DNA from: Micromonospora purpureochromogenes
GTDB lineage: Bacteria > Actinomycetota > Actinomycetes > Mycobacteriales > Micromonosporaceae
DNA: 64,000 nt
Reading direction: 5' to 3'
NCBI RefSeq assembly: GCF_900091515.1
Contig: NZ_LT607410.1
Span: forward strand, 248,001-312,000
Shown here: piece by piece, positions 1-9,041 of the stretch
Layout of the letters: each line of letters opens with the position of its first letter
Position numbering within the stretch: position 1 is the stretch's first letter
Notes under the pieces: model-generated
Told to the model about the DNA's origin: nothing
Databases searched by the model: none
The model's input: the letters and a program-made list of their open reading frames with translations, nothing else
Translations under genes and position numbers: made by a program

Positions 1-1320
1 GGCCTCGGCCGCCTCGGCGAGCAGTCGTGATCGGGTCATCCCGGCCCGCGCCTCGGCGTCGTCGACCCGATGCCACAGTTGCAGGGCCCGGTCGAACTGC
101 AGATCCGCGGAGGAGAACGCCAGTGTGCGGGCGGCGGCCTGACCGGCCGTGACCGCGTACGTCAGCGCCTGCGGCCACACTCCCGCCCGGTACCAGTGGA
201 TCGCCTGTTCGGCCGCGGCCGAGCTTTCGGTCACGCACATCCGGGAGTCGGCGGCCAGCGCCTCCGCCATCGCGACGTGCAGTTCGACGCGAACATCAGG
301 GGCGGTCTCCTGCAGGACCGTCTCGCGCAGTAGTGCGTGGTGGAACCGGTACGTCCCCTGGCCAACGCTGAGTATCTGGTGGTCGACGCACTCATGCAGC
401 GCGTCCCGCAGGGTTTCGGCAGGCATGCCGCTGACCGCGTGCAGCAGTTGCCGGCTCATCGCGCGACCGGCCACGGCCGCGGTCTGCAGTACCCGGAACG
501 CGTCCTCGGTCAACTGGCTGAGGCGGCCGAGCATCATCGACCGGATGTCGGGCGGCAGCGCGATGTCCTCGTCCCCGCCGGCCAGTGCGCCGGTGGCCAT
601 CAACTGTTCGGCGTAGAACGGAATCCCGTCGGACAGCCGCAGGCACCGCTCGGCCAGTCGGCGGTCGACCTCGCCGAGCAGTTCGCGCATCTCGTCGAGG
701 GTGAAGGGCCGCAGCTCGAAGCGGTCCGTGCGGCGCATGAACGTGGCACCCCCGAACAGTCGCCACAACGGGTGCGCCCGCCCCACCGGCCGGTAGCTGC
801 CGACCAGCAGCACCCGGCGATCCTCCGCGCGGGTCTGGGCGAGGTGCCGCACCAGGTCGAGCGTGGACGGGTCGGCCCAGTGCAGGTCCTCCAGGATCAA
901 CACCACCGGGGCGTCCGTCGCGATGTGGTCCAGCATCCGGCGCACCGCGAGGAAGACCTGCAAGGGTACGCCCATCGAATCATTGCCGAGGTCGAAGAAG
1001 GCGGTCAGTTTCCGGTACGCCGGGCCGCCCAACTCGGTGGCCCCGCTCTCGCCGTACTCCAGGCCGAAGGTGTCCAGTGCCTCGATCAGCGGCCCGTACG
1101 GCATGGGATCGCCGAAGTGTTCCTCGCACGCCCCGGACAGCACGTGGATGCCGGTCACCCGGGCCCCGCGCAGAAACTCGCTCAGCAGCCGCGTCTTGCC
1201 GAGGCCCGGCCCGCCGCCGACCAGCACCGTCCGGGCAGCGCCGTCGCGGACCTCGGACAGCCGCCGCCTCAACCGTTCCAGCTCGTTCGGGCGGCCGACG
1301 AACGGCGACTCCTCTGTCAC
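1..1320 (-). CDS. LuxR-type (LAL) regulator, N-terminal AAA ATPase part; C-terminus outside window
   Basis: The protein opens with an AAA_16-type ATPase as found in large LuxR/MalT-like (LAL) transcriptional activators: EESPFVGRPNELERL, then Walker A GGGPGLGKT at about residues 36-44, and a Walker B-like region VLILEDLHWADPSTLD. The frame stays open to the window edge, so the expected C-terminal LuxR helix-turn-helix is not seen and the LAL assignment rests on the ATPase half. The GTG start at 1320 overlaps the TGA of the upstream gene (GTGA), indicating translational coupling. Later sequence contains the helical segments typical of the region after the NACHT/AAA core. An alternative is an AAA_16 signalling ATPase without a DNA-binding domain. 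Confidence 0.8.
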   Translation of the reverse strand, partial: MTEESPFVGRPNELERLRRRLSEVRDGAARTVLVGGGPGLGKTRLLSEFLRGARVTGIHVLSGACEEHFGDPMPYGPLIEALDTFGLEYGESGATELGGPAYRKLTAFFDLGNDSMGVPLQVFLAVRRMLDHIATDAPVVLILEDLHWADPSTLDLVRHLAQTRAEDRRVLLVGSYRPVGRAHPLWRLFGGATFMRRTDRFELRPFTLDEMRELLGEVDRRLAERCLRLSDGIPFYAEQLMATGALAGGDEDIALPPDIRSMMLGRLSQLTEDAFRVLQTAAVAGRAMSRQLLHAVSGMPAETLRDALHECVDHQILSVGQGTYRFHHALLRETVLQETAPDVRVELHVAMAEALAADSRMCVTESSAAAEQAIHWYRAGVWPQALTYAVTAGQAAARTLAFSSADLQFDRALQLWHRVDDAEARAGMTRSRLLAEAAEA

Positions 1321-2324
1321 CTGTCACCTCCCGGCCCGGGTCCGTCCATTGTGCCCGCCGGCAGCACTTCCCAGACCACGGCCACGATCCGGTCCAGTTC
1401 GCCCGCGTCGCGCAGCACCAGCGCGAGCCGGTCGTCGTACGCCCGCCCGGTCGGCCCGCCCCCGGTGTCGGTGCCGAACACCGTGTTCAGCACCTCGGCC
1501 ACCACCGTGCGTGCCGGCTCACCCCGGGCCAGCCGGGCCCGGATCAGTTCGACGGCACTGTGTGCCAGGGCGGTGAGGAGCCGCTCGCGCTCGGCGTACG
1601 CGTCGGATGGCGTCTCGGTCCGGTCGTCGGCCTGCTCCGTCGAGGCGACCGGGGCCTGTTTGTGGCCGAGCGGCGTCTCGACGTACCGCTCGAACCACCG
1701 CGGCCGGCAGCCCATCGCCCGCAGCACGGCCCGGATGTCGGCCTGCACCTCGGCCTCCCCGTACGACCCGCCGGCGTGTCGTTCGCAGCGCCGCGCCACC
1801 CAGCTTTCGGTTGGCCACAGGTCGTGGCCGGCGGTGACCGGCGTGCCCACCCAGACGAGCATCTGGGTGGCCAGGTCGATCAGCCAGGCGTCGCCGTGCA
1901 ACTCGGCGGCGAGCCAGGCCGGCACCCGGGGTCGCTGAAGCGCGCCGTACGCGCCGCGCCGCCGACGATGTCCGTCGACGGTGGCCGGAACCAGCCGGCC
2001 GACGATCCAGCCCTCCAGGTTCTCGATCCGCGTGCTCGCCCTGCGGGCCACGTCGTCGACGACGGCCTCGACGTCGTTCTCGAAGCGGTCCAGGCATTCG
2101 TCGCTCAGCCGGGTCACCGATGCCGCACAGCCGACGTGACCTCGCCGCAGCTCGAGCCGCTGGGTGAGCCGCCGGTAGACCACCGGCCACGCGATCGAGT
2201 AGGTCGCGCCGGTCAACCGCGACCGGCGCGCCCCGGTCGCACGCGCGATCGCGGTGGCCAGCAGGCCGCGACGAGCCAGGTCCCGGACCTCGTCGACGCC
2301 GTCGGTGTGGGTCGATCCGAGCAC
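1317..2324 (-). CDS. Hypothetical protein coupled to the LuxR-type ATPase
   Basis: This 335-aa protein has no domain I recognise. It is mostly helical, rich in Arg and Ala, with Trp-containing segments (AWPVVYRRL, WLIDLATQMLVWVG) and a central DECLDRFENDVEAVVDD acidic helix. No membrane segment or signal peptide is evident. The GTG start at 2324 is supported by an excellent ribosome-binding site, TAGGAGGG, 4 bases upstream. It shares four bases with the next gene, so it probably works with the LuxR-type ATPase as regulator or sensor partner; that role is inference from context only. Confidence 0.75.
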   Translation of the reverse strand: MLGSTHTDGVDEVRDLARRGLLATAIARATGARRSRLTGATYSIAWPVVYRRLTQRLELRRGHVGCAASVTRLSDECLDRFENDVEAVVDDVARRASTRIENLEGWIVGRLVPATVDGHRRRRGAYGALQRPRVPAWLAAELHGDAWLIDLATQMLVWVGTPVTAGHDLWPTESWVARRCERHAGGSYGEAEVQADIRAVLRAMGCRPRWFERYVETPLGHKQAPVASTEQADDRTETPSDAYAERERLLTALAHSAVELIRARLARGEPARTVVAEVLNTVFGTDTGGGPTGRAYDDRLALVLRDAGELDRIVAVVWEVLPAGTMDGPGPGGDR

Positions 2325-2636
2325 GGCACCCTCCTAGGAGTCGAACCAACGAAGGTGACCCACTCTGACCCGGGAGACTGCGTAGCGTGAACAGCGGGAC
2401 GATCTGTTTGCGTCACCGGTCAGTCGGGCCGGCGCGCGGCTCAGTCGGGCCGGGCAGCCGCTCGGTCCACAGGGGAGCATGGGTAGGTCGATTCCGACGG
2501 ATGAACGGCGTAGCCCGAGGTCATCGACTTGGCCCGAAAGCGTGATGCCGTCCTGACCGCAAGCGGCTGCCGATGGCGCCGGGTTCAGGGCATCCTGACG
2601 AAGAGACACCCGTGACCGGCTGACAGGACGGCGACC
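2325..2636. other. Intergenic region upstream of the 2324 gene
   Basis: No gene is supported in these 312 bases; open frames here are short and lack ribosome-binding sites. The stretch must hold the promoter of the minus-strand pair ending at 2324. On the minus strand GGGTCA occurs twice in direct repeat just upstream of the ribosome-binding site (about 2353-2370), which could be a regulator site. No convincing -10/-35 pair was identified. Confidence 0.4.
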
Positions 2637-2831
2637 ATGACGGCTTCGGACGAGCTGCGCGAGTACCTCGCGTCGGAGCTGCGCGAAGCCACCTCGGCCG
2701 CCATCCGCGCCGGGGCGGACCCCGACGCGGTGACGGCCGATCTTGCGGAACGGTTACGCCGGGTACGGCTCATGCTGGCCGGCTTGGAGGAAACTGCCGA
2801 TCCCGGCCCGGCTGACGGATCGACTCGCTGA
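2637..2831 (+). CDS. Small helical hypothetical protein (64 aa)
   Basis: This short ORF encodes an acidic, amphipathic helical protein beginning MTASDELREYLASELREA, with typical actinomycete codon bias and heptad-like spacing of Leu/Ala. It starts at ATG with a weak upstream purine stretch (GGACGG). Its last 62 bases overlap tail to tail with the FHA gene on the other strand. No family is recognised. It could be a small adaptor in the same signalling locus, or a spurious ORF; composition favours a real gene. Confidence 0.45.
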   Translation: MTASDELREYLASELREATSAAIRAGADPDAVTADLAERLRRVRLMLAGLEETADPGPADGSTR

Positions 2832-3372
2832 CCGGACCGACGTGCGGTTCCTGGTCGGTGGCGAAGCGGATCTGGTCGCCGGGACGCACCCGGGTGCGGT
2901 CGTGGATCTCCGTACCGTTGACGAAGGTGCCGTTCGGCGCCTCCGGAAACGGGGTGATCCAGGCGGTTTCCTCCTCGTCCACGCTCACGGTGGCGTGCCG
3001 CCGGGAGACGTTGGGATAGCGGGCGAACATGTGGCCGTGCTCGCCGGCCCGGCCCAGCTCGGTGGAGCTGGGCCGGGCCGGCAGGACCACCGAGCCGGAC
3101 GGAAAACTGATCACCAGGGCCGGCGGGACGAGCGACTGGTGACACACCGTGCACCGGTCGTTGCGCGAGTCCGTCGCCCGGGCACCGCAGGACCAGCACT
3201 CCGGAGCCGGCGCTGCGCCCGCGACCGTCTCCGGCTCGGCTTCAGACGCCGCCACCGGCTCGGTGACATCCGGCACGGGCATCAGCTCCTCGCCCGGATG
3301 TTGTGGGCAGAAATAGCCCGTCTCCGCCGGGTAGTTCCGCCGGCAGCGGCGACAGTGCAGCTCGGCCTCCAT
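2770..3372 (-). CDS. Zinc-ribbon plus FHA-domain phosphothreonine reader
   Basis: The 200-aa protein starts with two Cys-pair elements (CRRCRRNYPAETGYFCPQ near the N-terminus and CWSCGAR...CTVCHQ around residues 55-80), which look like zinc ribbons. A forkhead-associated domain follows at about residues 90-180, with the hallmark SRRHA and NGTFVNG motifs. FHA domains bind phosphothreonine peptides made by Ser/Thr kinases; a kinase gene lies three genes upstream in the same operon. The ATG at 3372 overlaps the TGA of the Clp-like gene (TGATG), so the two are made together. It probably links kinase signalling to the AAA+ machine (inference). The C-terminal tail after the FHA domain is Pro/Arg-rich. 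Confidence 0.88.
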   Translation of the reverse strand: MEAELHCRRCRRNYPAETGYFCPQHPGEELMPVPDVTEPVAASEAEPETVAGAAPAPECWSCGARATDSRNDRCTVCHQSLVPPALVISFPSGSVVLPARPSSTELGRAGEHGHMFARYPNVSRRHATVSVDEEETAWITPFPEAPNGTFVNGTEIHDRTRVRPGDQIRFATDQEPHVGPVSESIRQPGRDRQFPPSRPA

Positions 3373-5321
3373 CAGTCGTGCCTCGCATACAACGTCACCA
3401 CGCCGTCGTTGGCGACGATGTCGTCGATCCGCACCTTCCCCGACCGTACGCCCGCGTCGAACAGGTAGCGGGCGAGCGGATTGATCAGTTTGCTCTCCAC
3501 CTCGTTGCCGATCCCGCGGCCGCCGTTGGTCAGCGTCTCGGCAGCGGTGCACCACCCCTCCAGGCGCTGCCGGGCGGCGGGGGCCAGGTCCAGCTCCACG
3601 TCGTGCTCCCGGGCCAGCCGGTCCTGAACGTTCTGCAACTGCCGGTTGAGGATGCTGAGGGCGGTCGGTTCGTTGATGAAGTCGAACACCACGATGTTGT
3701 CGCCAAAGCGGTTGAGCAACTCGGGACGGCCCAGCTTGCGGGTGAAGGTGTCCTTGATCGCCGCCTTGATGGTCCGCTCCAGCTCCTCGTACCCGATCCC
3801 CGGGTGGACGAGCTGGATCTTCTCGCCGGTCTGCGGATCGTCCCGGAAGATGCCCAGGTTGGAGGTGAAGATCAGCATGCACTCGGTGAAGTACGTGGTG
3901 ACGCCCTGTCCGTCGGTAAGCCGGCCGTCGTCCAGGATCTGCAGGAACTTGTCGAAGATCTGCCGGTCCGCCTTGTCGAACTCGTCGAACAGGACCACCG
4001 AGAAGGGCTTGCGGCGGATCGCCCCCGTCAGCTCGCCGCCCGCCTCGTACCCGATGTAGCCGGGCGGTGCGCCGGTCAGCCGGTCGGCCGAGTGGCTCGT
4101 CGCAAACTCCGACATGTCGAACCGCAGATACGCCTCCGGGTCGCCGAACAGCATCGTGGCCAACTGCTTGGCCAGCTCGGTCTTGCCGACACCGGTCGGC
4201 CCGGCCAGGAACAGCACCCCGCGGGGCCGCTTCGCCGAGCTGGTCGCCTGCGCGCCGGACAGGCCCAGGGCGGCGCGCTTGAGGATGTCGAACGCCTTCA
4301 CCACGGCCGCCTCCTGACCGAAGATCTGGCCCGGGACCTCCCGCTCGCCTCGGATGATCTGCTCCCGGACAGTCTCCTGCCGCCACGGGTTCTCGTCCAC
4401 GCCGATCCGGTAGATCTGGATCGCCTCGTCGATGCGGGCGAACGGGATCTTCCGGTCAGCGCCCAGCCGGGCGATCTCCCGCATCGAGTGCAGCGTCATG
4501 TCGTCCGTGCGCTGCGCGAACCGGACCACCCCCGGGTCGGTCACGGCGGGCGGATGAGGGCTGCCGGTAATGATCGGCGCGAAGTACCGGGCGGCCTTGA
4601 TCCGGTCGGCCAGGCCGCAGTTGGACACGGCGATGGTGCGTACCCGTTCCATCCCGACGGTCAACCAGGCCGGCAGGTCCCGCTCACCCTCGGACAACCA
4701 GATGATCGGGTTGTACAGGTCAGTCGGCCGGTCGGGCGGGCCGCCGAGGTGGGTCTCGGCGGTGGCCGCCAGCTTCTGGGCGAACAGGAAGAAGTCGCGC
4801 TCGACTCCCTCCAGCCCGGCCTGGCTGCGCGGAATCCGGGCCGCGTAGTCGATGACCAGGGCGGCCCGGGTGCCGGACGGATCCGCGGCCGGGGTGTCCT
4901 CGGGCTGCTGGGCGGCGGGGATGGCATCGGCGTCGATCGGCGGCGGATCGCTCGCCCCGGCCACCCGCGCCATGCAGGTGCGCAACCGCTCAAGGGTCTG
5001 TTTCCGCCCGAGCATGCGCCGGCCGAGGATCTGCTCGGCGACCGCACGCGCGTTCCGGTCATCGGGCGGGTAGACGGTGACGCCATCGACCTGGTCGGAG
5101 ACGATCAGACAGCGGTAACCGGACGGCCGCAACGCCTGCCAGAGCACCTCGAGCAGGGGAACCGGACGGACACCGTCCGGGGTGCGGCGTCGGGTCTCCG
5201 GCACCAGATAGAGATCGCGTACGTTGCCATACAGGACGTACTGGGAGTGCACGGCGAGGGTCCCGGCCAGTTCCTGGGCGAACGACGGGAAGCCGGGCAG
5301 GAACTCCGACGGTATGCTCAT
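3372..5321 (-). CDS. Clp/ClpB-type AAA+ ATPase with a single D2-like module and a novel N-terminal domain
   Basis: The 649-aa protein carries one AAA_2-type ATPase at about residues 350-560: Walker A AGPTGVGKTELAKQLA, the Clp-specific DMSEF and pore-loop-like GAPPGYIGYEAGG, Walker B SVVLFDEFDKA, and sensor IFTSNLG. A C-terminal Clp D2-small domain follows. This is the unfoldase/disaggregase engine of ClpB/ClpC, but the usual Clp N-domain and first ATPase are absent. Instead there are about 330 residues of an unfamiliar domain containing QYVLYGNVRDLYLVP. The ATG at 5321 has an AGGAG site and overlaps the stop of the gene before it. Operon partners (kinase, FHA protein) suggest phospho-controlled remodelling of a target complex. 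Confidence 0.9.
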   Translation of the reverse strand: MSIPSEFLPGFPSFAQELAGTLAVHSQYVLYGNVRDLYLVPETRRRTPDGVRPVPLLEVLWQALRPSGYRCLIVSDQVDGVTVYPPDDRNARAVAEQILGRRMLGRKQTLERLRTCMARVAGASDPPPIDADAIPAAQQPEDTPAADPSGTRAALVIDYAARIPRSQAGLEGVERDFFLFAQKLAATAETHLGGPPDRPTDLYNPIIWLSEGERDLPAWLTVGMERVRTIAVSNCGLADRIKAARYFAPIITGSPHPPAVTDPGVVRFAQRTDDMTLHSMREIARLGADRKIPFARIDEAIQIYRIGVDENPWRQETVREQIIRGEREVPGQIFGQEAAVVKAFDILKRAALGLSGAQATSSAKRPRGVLFLAGPTGVGKTELAKQLATMLFGDPEAYLRFDMSEFATSHSADRLTGAPPGYIGYEAGGELTGAIRRKPFSVVLFDEFDKADRQIFDKFLQILDDGRLTDGQGVTTYFTECMLIFTSNLGIFRDDPQTGEKIQLVHPGIGYEELERTIKAAIKDTFTRKLGRPELLNRFGDNIVVFDFINEPTALSILNRQLQNVQDRLAREHDVELDLAPAARQRLEGWCTAAETLTNGGRGIGNEVESKLINPLARYLFDAGVRSGKVRIDDIVANDGVVTLYARHD

Positions 5322-6685
5322 CAATTCTCCTGAGTGGGGTCGATCTGTCGCAGGACGGGTTCGGTCACCTCGGTCGGTGGGGGCGTGGCAGCCGACCGCG
5401 GATCGATGTCCACCAGCGCGCGAACCGGCTCGTCGGGCACGTGCACCCGGGCGGCGATCCCGCGCCGGTCCAGCTCCTCGCCGACGCGCCGTAGGCCGTC
5501 GTTGAGCTCGGCGCAGCGGACGGCTTCCCCGCCCGCGCCGGCGGCGACCTGGACCAGTTGCGAGTGCACCCGGCCGGCCTCGTCGAGCCACACGTCCGCG
5601 ACGTGACCGCCCCGCCAGTCCGGCCGGGTCACCAACAGCGCGGCATGACGCCGCACCTGCATGCCGGTGGTGACCGAGTAGCCCAGCTTGCCGAACGCCT
5701 CGGCCACCCCCTCCAGCAGCCGCCGGCGGTCCAGCTCCACCTGCACCCGGTTCAACGCGCTCTGCGCGTCCCGGCGGTCGGTCGAGGTGAGATCCGCCTC
5801 GCCGAGCACCACGACCCGCAGCCGTTCGATCGCGTCGAAGCAGGGTGGCCGCGGCGTACCGAGATCGTTGATCACCTCGGCGACGAGCGGCTGCTCCAGC
5901 GCGGTCAGCAGATTCGCCGCCTCGCGACGGCGGACGATGCGCGGGTTGAGATCCACGTCCACGGTCCGGGCGAGGGACTCCACGAAGGTACGCCCCATCG
6001 GAGAGTGCTTTTTCCGCTCCGCCTTCGCCGCCGCCTCCAGCGCCTGGATCCGGTCGTCCGACGTGGCGTCGGCGTGCAGGCGGCTCAGGATGGCGTCGAT
6101 GTCGGCCTGCAACCGGCTCTCGTCGATCTTCCTCGGCGCTGGCGGTGTCGCACTCTCGTGCCGCCTCCGCGACGCGAGTACCGCCTGATAGCGAGAGAGC
6201 AGTTCGGCGGCGCTCGGCTCTCCCGCAGCGCCGGCGGCCATCCGGGACAACAACTGCTGCCGCTCCCGCGCCGCTTCGGCCCGCTCGACCGCGACCCGCG
6301 CTGCGGACAGCGCCTCCTGAGCCCGTGCAACCAGGCCCGGGGCGCCGGCCAGATGGCATCCGGTCAGGTCCACCGGCCGGGGCAGGGCCAGCCGGACGCC
6401 CGCCCTCGCGGCGCGGGCGGACAGCAGGCGAAGGTCCTCATTGGTCCGGGCCACGGAACCCGCGGCCAGGTCCCAGAGTTGGGCCCGGATCTCCACGTCG
6501 TCCTGCGCGTCCGCCCTGCGCTGCATCTCGTCGCCGAACCGCTCCAGTGCGCGGCCGGTGGCCTCGGTGCCCGCCTGCGCCGCCCGGATCGCCAGCATCG
6601 CGGCCGCTCCGGCCCCGGCAGCGGCCAGGGCCACCGGGGCGACGACGAGGCCCACCGGCAGCACCGCGATCTCTCCACCACTCAT
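5321..6685 (-). CDS. Hypothetical protein: N-terminal hydrophobic segment plus long coiled coil
   Basis: This 454-aa protein begins with a hydrophobic stretch (VGLVVAPVALAAAGAGAAAM) that could anchor it in the membrane. Long Ala/Arg/Glu-rich helices follow (about residues 40-260) with coiled-coil character, then a more compact C-terminal half. I do not recognise the family. A late segment around VTTGMQVRRHAALLVTR alternates hydrophobic residues like a small alpha/beta domain. The ATG at 6685 has AAGGAG upstream and overlaps the kinase stop by four bases (ATGA). Position between kinase and Clp-type ATPase suggests an adaptor or substrate of the system; that is inference. Confidence 0.75.
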   Translation of the reverse strand: MSGGEIAVLPVGLVVAPVALAAAGAGAAAMLAIRAAQAGTEATGRALERFGDEMQRRADAQDDVEIRAQLWDLAAGSVARTNEDLRLLSARAARAGVRLALPRPVDLTGCHLAGAPGLVARAQEALSAARVAVERAEAARERQQLLSRMAAGAAGEPSAAELLSRYQAVLASRRRHESATPPAPRKIDESRLQADIDAILSRLHADATSDDRIQALEAAAKAERKKHSPMGRTFVESLARTVDVDLNPRIVRRREAANLLTALEQPLVAEVINDLGTPRPPCFDAIERLRVVVLGEADLTSTDRRDAQSALNRVQVELDRRRLLEGVAEAFGKLGYSVTTGMQVRRHAALLVTRPDWRGGHVADVWLDEAGRVHSQLVQVAAGAGGEAVRCAELNDGLRRVGEELDRRGIAARVHVPDEPVRALVDIDPRSAATPPPTEVTEPVLRQIDPTQEN

Positions 6686-8961
6686 GAATCCGCTCCTTCT
6701 GCGGCCCGGTCCGGGCCGTCGTCGTTGTCTGACGGTCGGCGTCGCTCGGCTGCGGCGATCTGCTCCTCCTCGGCGGTCACCTGGCGGCCCCACGCCGTCC
6801 AGCGGCGCGACACCCACGCGAGTTGACCGACCGTCGTGGCGATCACCAGGTACTGCGGGAACAGGCTCGCCACCAGAGCGACCGCGGCCAGCGCCCCCAG
6901 CAGCGCCAGCGCGGCCGAGGCCCAGGATCGCTGCATCCACCGGCCGAGCGGGCGCAGCGCGATCGCACCCGCGCCGGGGATCGAATACCGGTTGTGGAAC
7001 CGGCCGCCGATCTGGACGGCGAGAAGACCCTCGGCGAGCAGCGAGACCGAAAGGCAGCAGGACGCGGCCACCCAGGCCAGGCCGATCACCCGGTCGTCGG
7101 CCCGGCCGGCGGCGTCGGCGCCCGTGATCGCCGCGACCCAGGCCACGGCGATCAGGCAGACGCCGGTCACCGCCCAGCCAAGGGCGACCGGCCGGTTCTG
7201 CCGGCGCGACCATTCCCGGAAGGCGGCGATCGCGCGGGTGGACTCCTCGCCCAGCTCACGAACCTGGACCCGATCGGCGATGGTCCGGGCCCGTGCGGTG
7301 GCGAAGCCGGCCAACAGCAGCGCCGCCCAGACCGTCGCGGGATCGTGGGCCAGGTCGGTGAACCACGGCACCTCCCAGGCGAGCTCCGCGTCGGTCCGCC
7401 GCATCTGCTCCAGCACGGCGCGCAGGTCGTCCGGCTGGCGCAGTGCCACGCGCAGGCACACCGCCACCCGATCCCGGTCGGTGACGGTGTCCCGCAGATG
7501 CCGCTGCGCCTCCGGGTCGGTCACCTGCCGCACCAGTTCGGGCCACTCCCGATAGGCGCGGCGCCAGGCCCGGTCCAGGTCGGTGAGGGCCTGACCGCCC
7601 CGCTCGGCGTCCGCCGGGACCGACGTGTCGAACTCCCGCAGCAGCCGGCCGTTCCACAGGTCGCTGAGCACCTCGGGGTTGTCGCCCTCGTTCTCCATTG
7701 CTCGCCGGGCGATGGCGAGCAGGCCGAGACGCGAGATGACGTGGTTGCGGTAGACCGCCGGCCGGGCCGGGTCGAGCGCGCGCAGGATCCGGAGCAGCCG
7801 CAGGTGCCCGGACTCCGTGGCCTCTCCGACGGCGGCCACCACCCGGCGGGCCTCGGCCGCGTCGTCGTCGCTGAACTGGTCGAGCCAGGCCGACAACCCG
7901 TCGAGCCCGCCGTCCCGCTCGACGATCGTCCGCACGGAATGGTTCCAGGCGGTTGTCATCGCCGTCGCCAGCTCGTCGCGCCGCTGGTAAGAGCTGCCGC
8001 GGAACCGGTACGGCTGTTCCGCCGCATCCGCCGTCGACGTGGCCGAGGGCGTGGTGCGGGGAGGCGCCGGCGCCCGGCCGGCCAGCCACAACCCGACCTC
8101 GGTGCCGCTCCAGCGGTCCGCCGGATCGGTGACCAGAAGCCCCTGGCACAGCGCACGCAGCCGGTCGTCCGGCACACCGGAGACGTCCACCGGGCGGGTC
8201 TGCCCGAAGTGACGCCGCACGTCCTCGTCGCTCAGCCCCTCGAACGGGTGCTCACCGGCGGCCAGCTCGAGGACCGTCATTCCCAGGCCCCACCAGTCGG
8301 TCGCCGCGCCGACCTGTCTCAGGTTGCTCCACTCCGGCGGCTGATAGAAGCTGCTGATCGGCTCGGGCCACCCGGCCGCGCCGAGTGGCCCGGCGACGCC
8401 GAAGTCGACGAGGGTCGCCTCCGTCCCGTCGAGCATGACGTTGGCCGGCTTGACGTCGCGGTGCACGTACCCGCAACGATGCAGGCCGATCAGTGCCGCC
8501 GCGACCTGCTGCACCACGGAGGTGAGCTGGGCCAACCCGAAACCGCGGGAATCCGCCCGCTGCCGCTCCCGCAGCGTCTGGCCCGGGACGAAGTCCATCA
8601 CGCTGTACTCGGCCTCGAACTCGAGATGCCGGACCACCCGAGGGTGCCGGCCGGCGAGGTAGGCGGCCAGCGCGGGATCGGGCCGGCGGGCCGGCTGGTG
8701 ACGCTTGACGACAGCCTCGGTGCCGTCCGCGCGGACCCGTACCACGAACAGTCCCGGCCGCTTCAACCGGCGGAGCAGCTCGTAACGGGCGGTCAGCCCC
8801 GCCGGCAGCCCGTCGGCGGGCCAGCCGTCCGGCCGGCTCCGACCGATGTCCAGCAGCGTCTCGTCCAGCGCGTCGCCGCCCCGCGCCGGCGGGAACAGCC
8901 TGGTCCGCCCCGCGTCCAGCAGGGTCTCGTCCAGCACGGCCGGTCGATCGGGCTGGCTCAT
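6682..8961 (-). CDS. Membrane-anchored Ser/Thr protein kinase with twin DETLLD motifs
   Basis: The 759-aa protein has a Hanks-type kinase domain at about residues 60-300: ATP-binding lysine in EAVVKRHQ (K86), catalytic HRDVKPAN, metal-binding DFG in LVDFGVAG, and an APE-like PPEW segment. A helical region follows, then three to four transmembrane helices near the C-terminus (ALGWAVTGVCLIAVAWVAAI; further segments around VIGLAWVAA and ALALLGALAAVALVA). The N-terminus repeats LDETLLDxGR twice (Thr13 and Thr35). In pThr-x-x-Asp context these resemble FHA docking sites, and an FHA protein is encoded in the same operon. The ATG at 8961 heads the four-gene operon and diverges from the gene at 9042. 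Confidence 0.93.
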   Translation of the reverse strand: MSQPDRPAVLDETLLDAGRTRLFPPARGGDALDETLLDIGRSRPDGWPADGLPAGLTARYELLRRLKRPGLFVVRVRADGTEAVVKRHQPARRPDPALAAYLAGRHPRVVRHLEFEAEYSVMDFVPGQTLRERQRADSRGFGLAQLTSVVQQVAAALIGLHRCGYVHRDVKPANVMLDGTEATLVDFGVAGPLGAAGWPEPISSFYQPPEWSNLRQVGAATDWWGLGMTVLELAAGEHPFEGLSDEDVRRHFGQTRPVDVSGVPDDRLRALCQGLLVTDPADRWSGTEVGLWLAGRAPAPPRTTPSATSTADAAEQPYRFRGSSYQRRDELATAMTTAWNHSVRTIVERDGGLDGLSAWLDQFSDDDAAEARRVVAAVGEATESGHLRLLRILRALDPARPAVYRNHVISRLGLLAIARRAMENEGDNPEVLSDLWNGRLLREFDTSVPADAERGGQALTDLDRAWRRAYREWPELVRQVTDPEAQRHLRDTVTDRDRVAVCLRVALRQPDDLRAVLEQMRRTDAELAWEVPWFTDLAHDPATVWAALLLAGFATARARTIADRVQVRELGEESTRAIAAFREWSRRQNRPVALGWAVTGVCLIAVAWVAAITGADAAGRADDRVIGLAWVAASCCLSVSLLAEGLLAVQIGGRFHNRYSIPGAGAIALRPLGRWMQRSWASAALALLGALAAVALVASLFPQYLVIATTVGQLAWVSRRWTAWGRQVTAEEEQIAAAERRRPSDNDDGPDRAAEGADS

Positions 8962-9041
8962 TCGCCGCTCACACCTCCGCGCTCCGGTCCGCCAGAACTC
9001 TGGTGACCCACCAATCCCGCTATAGAGGGAGTGACGGACCA

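Noticed and set aside
337-1938. 533-aa plus-strand ORF across the LuxR-type ATPase and its partner
   Set aside because: It runs antisense to genes with clear ATPase motifs, has Arg/Pro/Gln-rich low-complexity composition and no ribosome-binding site. Antisense frames are commonly open in GC-rich DNA.
3303-5333. 676-aa plus-strand ORF over the Clp-type ATPase gene
   Set aside because: It is the complement of a well-supported Clp coding sequence. It contains no known motif and its composition is typical of a reverse-frame shadow.
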